Position numbers and translations under genes: made by a program. A stretch of 7,735 nucleotides of DNA, from positions 1 to 7,735 of the forward strand of contig JAEEQO010000144.1 in assembly GCA_016285335.1 (NCBI GenBank), given 5' to 3'. The DNA comes from Victivallales bacterium (GTDB lineage Bacteria > Verrucomicrobiota > Lentisphaeria > Victivallales > UBA1829). The notes below the pieces were generated by a model. That model was not told the DNA's origin. It worked only from the letters and a program-made list of their open reading frames with translations, and did not search any database. Of this stretch, positions 1 to 5,042 are shown one piece after another (the first letter of the stretch is position 1; each line of letters begins with the position of its first letter).

Positions 1-11
1 TTCCTGTCTTC

Positions 12-40
12 AAGCCTTGACAAAACGATAACAAAGGCTT
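12..40. repeat. 7-bp inverted repeat at the left edge
   Basis: AAGCCTT at 12-18 pairs perfectly with AAGGCTT at 34-40 around a 15-base loop. Read on the minus strand, it lies in the likely leader of a gene to the left of the window, just before a possible AGGA ribosome binding site. On the plus strand it overlaps a TTGACA promoter-like site, so it could be an operator or a leader hairpin. Confidence 0.4.
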
Positions 41-45
41 ATTTT
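17..45 (+). promoter_or_regulatory. possible plus-strand sigma70-type promoter
   Basis: A perfect TTGACA at 17-22 is followed after 17 bases by TATTTT at 40-45. The site overlaps the inverted repeat AAGCCTT (12-18) / AAGGCTT (34-40), an operator-like arrangement. No plus-strand gene follows for about 2.5 kb, so any product would be a short non-coding transcript, or the match is chance. Confidence 0.3.
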
Positions 46-135
46 ATGGTAACGAAGAATCGCATCCGGCGGTTCTTATCCGTTAACAGCCGAACACTAT
101 CGCGAAAATGAATTGATAGAGGTTCCCTTTACAAT

Positions 136-163
136 ACTATATCTCAGCTTGCAAGAAATTCAA
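136..163 (-). promoter_or_regulatory. promoter reading off the left edge
   Basis: On the minus strand TTGAAT (158-163), 16 bases, then TATAGT (136-141). This is the same architecture as the lipoprotein promoter at 6001-6028. It would start transcription near 128 and give a leader of roughly 130 bases before the window ends, so the gene it serves starts outside the window. Confidence 0.5.
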
Positions 164-164
164 G

Positions 165-203
165 CGTTTTTCCGTCGTTTTTCCGACGATTTCCGTTTTT
201 TTT
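165..203 (+). repeat. imperfect 11-base tandem repeats followed by T8
   Basis: CGTTTTTCCG occurs at 165-174 and again at 176-185; a shortened variant, CGATTTCCG, follows at 187-195. Eight T fill 196-203. Within the array CGTCG can pair with CGACG, and GAAAT at about 155-159 can pair with ATTTC at 189-193. The unit could therefore act as a weak plus-strand terminator, or it may be simple sequence drift. Confidence 0.45.
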
Positions 204-357
204 AAAGACTATATCGTTAAGACGGATGTCATTTTCGCACAAACACGGCCTTATCTTCTGAAGCCGTTGAACCGGAAACGGAAAACGTCTTTCAGGTAAG
301 CCCGGTACATTCGCGGAAAGAAACACTTCCGCCTCACGCGAAAAAGCCGTCCACCTC

Positions 358-393
358 AAAGAAAAAGCGGCATCCGGGGAAATCGGATGCCGC
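358..393 (-). terminator. rho-independent terminator of pseudopilin 1
   Basis: A perfect 10-bp stem, GCGGCATCCG (367-376) with CGGATGCCGC (384-393), encloses a 7-base loop. On the minus strand it is followed directly by TTTTTCTTT (366-358). It lies about 50 bases beyond the stop codon at 442. Confidence 0.85.
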
Positions 394-441
394 ATATACG
401 GATCGTTGCAACGGACTATGCCGTGCCGAAAACGCGATGGA

Positions 442-1296
442 TCACTTCCTCGCGTGGCAGGTGGAATCGCCGGCGCAGCTCGTGTCGCCCGTTTTGCGCT
501 TCGGGCAGTCGGTCCAGTCGCCGAAACCGGTGGTGGCGCCCTTGGTTGGGCTGGAGTCGGAGTAGGTCGTCTTCTTGGAGATGTTGTAGGTGCCGGAGGC
601 CGGGAACGTCTGCTGCGGCTTCACGTGCTTCACGTGACCGTCGAGGTAGAGCTCGCCGGCGGTGCTGTGGGAGGTCATGCGCTTGTAGATGGAGACCTGC
701 TGATGGACCGCGCTGGCGGAGCCGGGGCTGTTGAGGCTGGTGCTGGAGAAGGAGGCGCTGCCGATGGTGTTGCCTTCGGAGACGTTTTCGCCGATGATGA
801 TGAGGGAGGATGCGGTGTAGACGGAGGTGGTCTTGTTGCCGCTGATGGCGCCCTTGCCGTCCGCGGTGGATTCACCGCCGTTGGCGTTCAATGTGAGGGA
901 GATTTTCGGATGGATGACTTCCTGCAGGTTGTTGAGGCTGTAGGACTTCTTGTTGTTGCCCGGATTGTCGCTGGAGGAGTCGGCGTCGCAGAAGAAAGAC
1001 TTGCGGAACGGGGAGTTGTTCCGGTCCTGGCCGAGGGCGTCGATGAGGGCGTTTTCCCAGCCGCAGCTGCCGCCGGACGGGATCATGGCCGTGAGGGCCG
1101 GCATGAAGTCGTTGAAGCTGGTGGCATACATCTGAAATGCCTTGGACATCTGTCCGAGGTTGCTGACGCAGGTGGCGGTGCTCGCACTTTCACGCGCGCT
1201 CTGAAGGGCGGGCAGCAGCATGGACGCCAGGATCGCGATGATGCAGATGACGACCAGCAGCTCAATCAGGGTAAATGCGTGTTTGCATTGTTTCAT
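442..1296 (-). CDS. pseudopilin-like prepilin-type N-terminal domain protein (pseudopilin 1)
   Basis: A predicted 284-residue protein of the type II secretion/type IV pilin-like family that is abundant in Lentisphaerae and related phyla. Such proteins are processed by a prepilin peptidase and sit in or at the inner membrane; individual functions are mostly unknown. I chose the ATG at 1296 because it gives a short charged leader (M-K-Q-C-K-H-A) before F8-T-L-I-E12, with the conserved Glu at mature position 5. AAAGG lies about 10 bases upstream. An upstream in-frame start at 1392 would overlap the promoter and bury the pilin signal. A single hydrophobic helix covers about residues 8-28, ending in M-L-L-P-A-L. 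Near the C-terminus H210 and D219-G220-H221-V form an H-x8-DG variant of the usual H-x9-DG motif. Oddities are Ala rather than Gly at the cleavage site and a Cys-containing tail (about C264, C274, C280). It has its own promoter and terminator. Confidence 0.85.
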   Translation of the reverse strand: MKQCKHAFTLIELLVVICIIAILASMLLPALQSARESASTATCVSNLGQMSKAFQMYATSFNDFMPALTAMIPSGGSCGWENALIDALGQDRNNSPFRKSFFCDADSSSDNPGNNKKSYSLNNLQEVIHPKISLTLNANGGESTADGKGAISGNKTTSVYTASSLIIIGENVSEGNTIGSASFSSTSLNSPGSASAVHQQVSIYKRMTSHSTAGELYLDGHVKHVKPQQTFPASGTYNISKKTTYSDSSPTKGATTGFGDWTDCPKRKTGDTSCAGDSTCHARK

Positions 1297-1397
1297 TTTG
1301 TGCTTGCCTTTCGATTGAAGTTGTTTTATGGTTTGTATTGTTTGATCGTTGTCAGTCGCGGGTGCGGAATTTCCCGGGGGAAAGTCCAGCACTATAT

Positions 1398-1425
1398 ATT
1401 ATACCGGATTTCTTGAGAAATGCAA
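1398..1425 (-). promoter_or_regulatory. promoter of pseudopilin 1
   Basis: On the minus strand TTGCAT (1420-1425), a 16-base spacer and a perfect TATAAT (1398-1403); TTTGCA with 17 bases is the alternative reading. Transcription would start near 1391 and give a leader of about 95 bases. It lies in the 223-base gap after the upstream hydrolase gene. GGAAAA (1447-1452) and TTTTCC (1462-1467) in the same gap could form a weak AT-rich hairpin, but I see no convincing terminator for the hydrolase gene. Confidence 0.6.
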
Positions 1426-1519
1426 ATGGCAAAACGTTAAAAAGTCGGAAAAAACTATGCCTTTTCCAAGAAAAGTACCGCCATTTCCCGGATAGTATAG
1501 GATTTCAAACGTTTTTGCG

Positions 1520-2380
1520 TTATTCCTTTGCCGGTTTGTACGGGTCGAATCTGTAGCTGCCGCTTTCCTTCGAAATGTAGCCCACGCCGGGGAACGGGAT
1601 GTGCGCGCCGAAGACGATGTTGCCTTCCTTGCTCATTGTCTCCAGGAAGGAGACGCGGGTCTGGTAGGCGAGCTTCTTGTCGTTGTCGAACGAAGCGCAG
1701 TATTCGGGATGTTCGATCTGGAGGTCGGCCGCGTGGACCACGTCGCCGACGAAGCGGAGCTTGCCCTGGCGGTAGTAGCAGTGGCCGGGGGTGTGGCCGA
1801 CCGCCTTCACAGCGTACACGCCGGACACGACGGGCTCGCCGAAGTTCAGCGTCTGGATGCGTCCGTTGTAGGCCGAAATGAACTTGCGGAGGATTTCGCT
1901 TTCTTTCTGTTTGGAGGGAGCGCTCCAGTATTTCCACTCCTCGTAGGTCACGTACACTTTCGCGTTCGGGAACACCGCCGCGCCGTCCTTGTCCACGAGC
2001 CCGCCGATGTGGTCGGGGTGCAGGTGCGTGAGGAGGATGTAGTCGACCGCCTTCGGCTTCACGTTTGCGGCGGCGAGCTTGGTCACGAGCGAGCCTTTCG
2101 GGTCGAAGTTGCCCGCGTCGATAAGGAACGTCTTGAAGTTGTACCGCATGACGAAGCAGTTCACGGAGGCCGGGTATTCCTTCTTCAGCTTGTCGGCTTT
2201 CAGGGAGGACGTCTTGGTATAGTCGGTGAAGAGGGTCCCCTTCATCGTCGTAGCCTTGTCGCGGATGGCGTACACTTCCACGTCGTTGGAAAATGTGAAC
2301 TTTTTCACGTCGGGAGAGTCGGCGGCGAACGCGGCGGCTCCGGCGCAGAGGATGGCGGCGGCGGCAGTCAGGAATTTCAT
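1520..2380 (-). CDS. secreted metallo-beta-lactamase-fold hydrolase
   Basis: A 286-residue metallo-beta-lactamase superfamily hydrolase, probably binding two zinc ions. A signal peptide is clear: M-K-F-L, a hydrophobic Ala-rich core and a likely cut after A-F-A (about residue 19), so the enzyme should act in the periplasm. Metal ligands are visible in order: H119-L-H121-P-D123-H124, H200 in G-H-T-P-G-H, D213 in V-G-D, and H260 in G-A-H. Length and motif spacing resemble the lactonase/glyoxalase II-like branch rather than true beta-lactamases, but the substrate cannot be read from the sequence; an acyl-lactone or other ester is possible. The ATG at 2380 is preceded by GAGGTG at about 4 bases, a strong ribosome binding site. 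It is divergent from the metallophosphoesterase gene, and the two promoters touch at their -35 boxes. Confidence 0.88.
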   Translation of the reverse strand: MKFLTAAAAILCAGAAAFAADSPDVKKFTFSNDVEVYAIRDKATTMKGTLFTDYTKTSSLKADKLKKEYPASVNCFVMRYNFKTFLIDAGNFDPKGSLVTKLAAANVKPKAVDYILLTHLHPDHIGGLVDKDGAAVFPNAKVYVTYEEWKYWSAPSKQKESEILRKFISAYNGRIQTLNFGEPVVSGVYAVKAVGHTPGHCYYRQGKLRFVGDVVHAADLQIEHPEYCASFDNDKKLAYQTRVSFLETMSKEGNIVFGAHIPFPGVGYISKESGSYRFDPYKPAKE

Positions 2381-2410
2381 ATCGCACCTCGTTTCTTGGT
2401 CTTGCAGGGT

Positions 2411-2428
2411 GGAAAAATCGTTTTTTCC
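2411..2428. repeat. palindrome at the start site of the hydrolase gene
   Basis: GGAAAAA (2411-2417) and TTTTTCC (2422-2428) form a perfect 7-bp inverted repeat with a 4-base centre. It lies just downstream of the -10 box at 2432-2437, over the expected transcription start. This position suits a repressor operator or a 5' leader hairpin; the low complexity of the arms means chance is possible. Confidence 0.4.
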
Positions 2429-2431
2429 TAC

Positions 2432-2459
2432 AATATACTATGAAAAACTGAAATTTCAA
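2432..2459 (-). promoter_or_regulatory. promoter of the MBL-fold hydrolase
   Basis: On the minus strand TTGAAA (2454-2459), a 16-base spacer, then TATATT (2432-2437). The start would be near 2425, giving a leader of about 45 bases. Its -35 box lies 3 bases from the -35 box of the divergent promoter. Confidence 0.6.
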
Positions 2460-2462
2460 ACC

Positions 2463-2490
2463 TTGAAAAAGAGGAAAATGCGGCTAAATT
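2463..2490 (+). promoter_or_regulatory. promoter of the metallophosphoesterase
   Basis: TTGAAA (2463-2468), a 16-base spacer, then TAAATT (2485-2490), a 4-of-6 match to TATAAT. The start would be near 2497 with a leader of about 65 bases. The leader contains GCCT (2511-2514) and AGGC (2521-2524) followed by six T (2525-2530), a very short hairpin that could at most be a weak attenuator. Confidence 0.5.
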
Positions 2491-2562
2491 AAAGAAATCT
2501 TTTTGCGTCGGCCTTTTCCGAGGCTTTTTTCATTCGTTCCGCCCTGTTTCTCCGAGGTATTC

Positions 2563-3693
2563 ATGTTCTGGCTCACCCTGATTCTTTTCACGGTCGCATA
2601 CGCCCCGTGCAGCATCGGTTTTTCCCTGCCCGTCAAACGGCGCTGGCGGTCGCTCGTCGCGCTGCTGCTGTTCTTCCTCACGCTCGGCGTCCAGGTCCTG
2701 CTGTTCGCGGGCGTCCTGCCGCGTGCCGTGCTCCTGCCCGCGGCGTGGTTCTCCGGCGTACTGATCTTCGCCACGCCGTTCTTCTTCCTGCGCGACCTGG
2801 TCCTGCTCGGTCTGCGCCTCGCGAAAAAACGCATCCCGAACCAGAAATACGTGATCGCGGCGATCCTGGTCCTGTCCGGCTCGCTCGCGGCATGGGGCGA
2901 ATACTGCGCGGTCACGCCGCCCGCGGTCAAGCACGTGGAGATCCGCGGCGGCATTCCGGCCGGACTCGACGGGTTCAGGATCGTTTACCTGAGCGACACC
3001 CACATCAGCAGAACGAGCCACAAGCTCTACCTGTGGACGATCGTATGCCGCACCAACGCCCTGCGTCCGGACGTGGTCCTGCTCGGCGGCGACCTGGGCG
3101 ACCTGAAGCCGGACGAGATCAAGCCGTACATGCATCAGCTCGGCGACCTGCACGCGGCGTACGGCGTCTACTCCGCGCCCGGCAACCACGAATATTACCG
3201 CGGGTTCGACGAATGGATCGCATTCCTCGACTCCGTCGGCATCGAATCGCTGCTCAACCGGCACGTCGTGATCGAACACGGCGGGGCGAAGCTCGTGATC
3301 GCCGGCGTCCCGGACGATGCGCCGGACAACAAATGGTACGTGGGGCGCGAGAGGCCCGACCTGGACAAGACGCTCGCCGGAGCTCCGGAGGACGCGCCGG
3401 TCGTCCTGCTGGCGCATAAGCCGTTGCTCGCGCACGATTATGCCGCGCACGGCGGCATCCGGCTTCAGCTCTCCGGCCATACTCACGGCGGCATGATCGC
3501 CGGGGTGCCGGCGTTCCTCGTCAAGCTCGCGAACAAAGGGTTCGTGTCCGGCCTGTATCAGGTCGGAAATATGACTCTGTACGTGAGCAACGGCGCGGGC
3601 CTCTGGAACGGCTTCCTGTTCCGCCTCGGCGTTCCCTCCGAGATCACGGAGATCGTTCTGCGTGCGGACACGGAAGACGTCGCCGCAGACTGA
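2563..3693 (+). CDS. membrane-anchored calcineurin-like metallophosphoesterase (YaeI/YkuE/LpxG-like)
   Basis: A 376-residue protein with an N-terminal membrane region and a C-terminal phosphoesterase domain. Hydrophobic stretches lie at about residues 1-21, 30-51, 56-84 and 96-115, suggesting up to four membrane helices. The catalytic domain starts near residue 123. Its five metal-binding blocks are present: D145-T-H147 in L-S-D-T-H, D177 in G-G-D, G-N208-H209-E, H285 in L-A-H-K-P, and G-H306-T-H308-G-G. The tail L-Y-V-S-N-G-A-G is typical of the YaeI branch. That branch includes phosphodiesterases of unknown substrate and chlamydial LpxG, a UDP-2,3-diacylglucosamine hydrolase of lipid A synthesis; assignment here is open. 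I chose the ATG at 2563 because GAGGT precedes it by 4 bases. A TTG at 2503 in the same frame lacks such a site and lies in the likely untranslated leader. Confidence 0.87.
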   Translation: MFWLTLILFTVAYAPCSIGFSLPVKRRWRSLVALLLFFLTLGVQVLLFAGVLPRAVLLPAAWFSGVLIFATPFFFLRDLVLLGLRLAKKRIPNQKYVIAAILVLSGSLAAWGEYCAVTPPAVKHVEIRGGIPAGLDGFRIVYLSDTHISRTSHKLYLWTIVCRTNALRPDVVLLGGDLGDLKPDEIKPYMHQLGDLHAAYGVYSAPGNHEYYRGFDEWIAFLDSVGIESLLNRHVVIEHGGAKLVIAGVPDDAPDNKWYVGRERPDLDKTLAGAPEDAPVVLLAHKPLLAHDYAAHGGIRLQLSGHTHGGMIAGVPAFLVKLANKGFVSGLYQVGNMTLYVSNGAGLWNGFLFRLGVPSEITEIVLRADTEDVAAD

Positions 3694-3713
3694 GCCCGGT
3701 TTTGAACCGCGGA

Positions 3714-3750
3714 CGGAAATCTGTCCCTGTCCGAAGCGGATTTCCGGTTT
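3714..3750 (+). terminator. weak candidate terminator of the metallophosphoesterase
   Basis: CGGAAATC (3714-3721) pairs with GATTTCCG (3739-3746) around a 17-base loop, but only GTTT follows, so the U-tract is poor. It is the only stem I see in the first 60 bases after the stop codon. Termination here may instead be Rho-dependent or caused by the convergent gene. Confidence 0.25.
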
Positions 3751-3790
3751 CCGCTCCGGTCAAATTCCCCTCAAACAGAACAAGAAATCG

Positions 3791-3827
3791 AGCAAGAAAG
3801 AAGCCTCCCCGGATTCGAGGAGGCTTC
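3791..3827 (-). terminator. rho-independent terminator of pseudopilin 2
   Basis: GAAGCCTCC (3800-3808) and GGAGGCTTC (3819-3827) form a perfect 9-bp stem with a 10-base loop. On the minus strand TTTCTTGCT follows (3799-3791). It lies about 45 bases beyond the stop codon at 3873. Confidence 0.75.
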
Positions 3828-3872
3828 GAACATTCTGAAGCGAAAGCGTGCGGCGGAACGCCGCGTTTCCAC

Positions 3873-4811
3873 TTACTTGTCGTCGGTGGGGTCGATCGTC
3901 CACATGTTGTGGTCGGGAGCGTCGTAGATCGTCTCATGCCCTTGCTGGATGGTCGCGCCGGGATGCAGCATGCCCACGTGGCCGTCGCAGAAGAGGTAGT
4001 TCCAGCTGTGGTTGTGCAGGGACTTGGGGGAGAAGTAGTCGGACTTCGGGATCTTGTTTTCGGAGGCCACGCGGAAGTTCTTGCCGGCCTGGTCGACGCC
4101 CCAGTCGGCATAGATGCCGAGCGTCTGCGTACAGGCGGCGGACATGGCGCTGTAGGTGGCGGTCACGAATCCGAGGTCGCCGCGGGTCATCGGAGCCCAT
4201 TCCGCGAGCAGGATGGTGCGGGTCGGGATCGGGACCATGGCGCGTCTGGTGGCCTTGAACGGGGTGGAGATGTGCGCGAGCGTGCGGCCGTCGGCGCCCG
4301 CGGCGTGGCTCATACCGAAGGAGCGGAGCGGGTACTTGTCCTTCTGATTGGAATGGCGCGGGATATTGTCGCCGGGGCAGGCGAAAATTTTGATGTTCTG
4401 GAATACGCTGCCTTTTTTGGTGAGGCTGGCCTCCGGTGCGCCCTGGTACCCGAGCTTCTGGACGAGTTCGTTGCCGACGGGCAGGTAGCTGATGAGCACG
4501 CGGTCCCACAGGGAGTCGTAGGAGCCGCTGCCGGAATAGTCGTACACGAACGACGCCTTCGCCGTGGCGGGCATGTAGTACTGCGTGTCGTTCACGTACA
4601 TCATGGACAACGTGCCGAGCTGCTTGGCGCTGTTCGTGCAGCCCGCGGCGAGCGCGGACTTGCGGGCGGACCCGAGAGCCGGCAGAAGCATGGCGGCGAG
4701 GATGCCGATGATCGCCACCACGATCAGAAGTTCGATCAGGGTGAACCTGCTGTGTCTCGTACGGGCTTCTGCTCCGGGAGCGAAGCGGGAAGGAACATTG
4801 TCTTGTCTCAT
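3873..4811 (-). CDS. pseudopilin-like prepilin-type N-terminal domain protein with H-x9-DG motif (pseudopilin 2)
   Basis: A 312-residue protein of the same family type as pseudopilin 1 but not a close copy. The prepilin signal is F23-T-L-I-E27-L-L, with the conserved Glu at mature position 5, followed by one hydrophobic helix to about residue 43 ending in M-L-L-P-A-L. The C-terminal motif is canonical: H266, nine residues, D276-G277-H-V, and the protein ends shortly after W-T-I-D-P. F-A-C145-P-G-D is another feature common in these proteins. The start ATG at 4811 has AGGAG 7 bases upstream and no other in-frame start lies before the signal, so the leader is 22 residues long. The residue before the cleavage point would be Arg, not the usual Gly. 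Expected location is the inner membrane with a periplasmic domain. The specific role is unknown, possibly a minor pseudopilin of a secretion or surface system. Confidence 0.87.
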   Translation of the reverse strand: MRQDNVPSRFAPGAEARTRHSRFTLIELLIVVAIIGILAAMLLPALGSARKSALAAGCTNSAKQLGTLSMMYVNDTQYYMPATAKASFVYDYSGSGSYDSLWDRVLISYLPVGNELVQKLGYQGAPEASLTKKGSVFQNIKIFACPGDNIPRHSNQKDKYPLRSFGMSHAAGADGRTLAHISTPFKATRRAMVPIPTRTILLAEWAPMTRGDLGFVTATYSAMSAACTQTLGIYADWGVDQAGKNFRVASENKIPKSDYFSPKSLHNHSWNYLFCDGHVGMLHPGATIQQGHETIYDAPDHNMWTIDPTDDK

Positions 4812-4912
4812 GGTGCGGCTCCTGCTTGGTGCGATTTATAGATTTTTTTGCGATAATATGCGGTTCGGGATGAACGGTTTCCGGCCCCGCGGGCCCGATT
4901 CCGTTAGTATAT

Positions 4913-4938
4913 AATATACCGCAAAAAAAAAAAATCAA
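4913..4938 (-). promoter_or_regulatory. promoter of pseudopilin 2 with a T12 spacer tract
   Basis: On the minus strand TTGATT (4933-4938) and TATATT (4913-4918) are separated by 14 bases, which include most of a run of 12 T (4934-4923). The block around the -10 resembles that of pseudopilin 1: both read C-G-G-T-A-T-A, one more base (A or T), then T-A-T-A-T-A. TTATAT (4909-4914) with an 18-base spacer is an alternative -10. The start would be near 4905, giving a leader of about 95 bases. Confidence 0.45.
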
Positions 4939-4970
4939 GCGTTAAAATTAAAAAAATTACATAATCGCTT
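4923..4970 (-). terminator. candidate terminator of the lipoprotein gene
   Basis: AAGCG (4937-4941) pairs with CGCTT (4966-4970), and TTA (4942-4944) with TAA (4962-4964) next to one bulged base, around a 17-base loop. On the minus strand the stem is followed by GA and twelve T (4934-4923). The stem is AT-rich and short, but the U-tract is excellent. It overlaps the -35 box of the next promoter. Confidence 0.45.
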
Positions 4971-5042
4971 CGAAAAAATGAATTAGTGAAAGAAACTAAA
5001 GAAAATCCCAAAGAGGGCGAGTCCGCAGGGGCATTCGGTGTT

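Larger units (their letters stand above)
1..441. other. intergenic region without a supported gene
   Basis: No reading frame here has a convincing start site or recognisable protein. The stretch holds a plus-strand promoter-like site at 17-45 overlapping an inverted repeat (12-18 with 34-40), and a minus-strand promoter at 136-163 that reads off the left edge. It also holds imperfect tandem repeats at 165-195 followed by eight T, and the terminator of the pseudopilin gene at 358-393. The last bases of the minus strand at the left edge read C-A-G-G-A-A, which could be the ribosome binding site of a gene starting just outside the window; that is inference. Confidence 0.6.

Noticed and set aside
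46..111. 21-residue basic plus-strand peptide starting at ATG 46
   Set aside because: The ATG lies at the -10 box of the only nearby promoter, before the expected transcription start, and has no Shine-Dalgarno sequence.
203..236. Additional GATATAGT block on the minus strand (206-215)
   Set aside because: It matches the -10 region of other promoters here, but no TTG-like -35 lies 15-18 bases upstream.
144..395. 83-residue minus-strand open frame in the left gap
   Set aside because: Its start codon overlaps the stem of the pseudopilin 1 terminator, no ribosome binding site is evident, and its 3' end runs into the promoter at 136-163. The protein resembles nothing I know.
1297..1392. N-terminal extension of pseudopilin 1 to 1392
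   Set aside because: It would start at the transcription start of the TATAAT promoter and place 39 residues before the prepilin cleavage site; the ATG at 1296 gives a normal short leader.
406..1416. Long plus-strand open frame opposite pseudopilin 1
   Set aside because: Its protein is low-complexity Gly/Val/Ala-rich, typical of the antisense of a GC-rich gene, while the minus strand carries a clear prepilin signal, H/DG motif, promoter and terminator. The same holds for the plus-strand frames at 1601-2443, 3702-4841, 4986-5984 and 6353-7000.
2503..2562. N-terminal extension of the metallophosphoesterase from TTG 2503
   Set aside because: TTG without a clear binding site; the ATG at 2563 has GAGGT at ideal distance and begins directly with a membrane helix.
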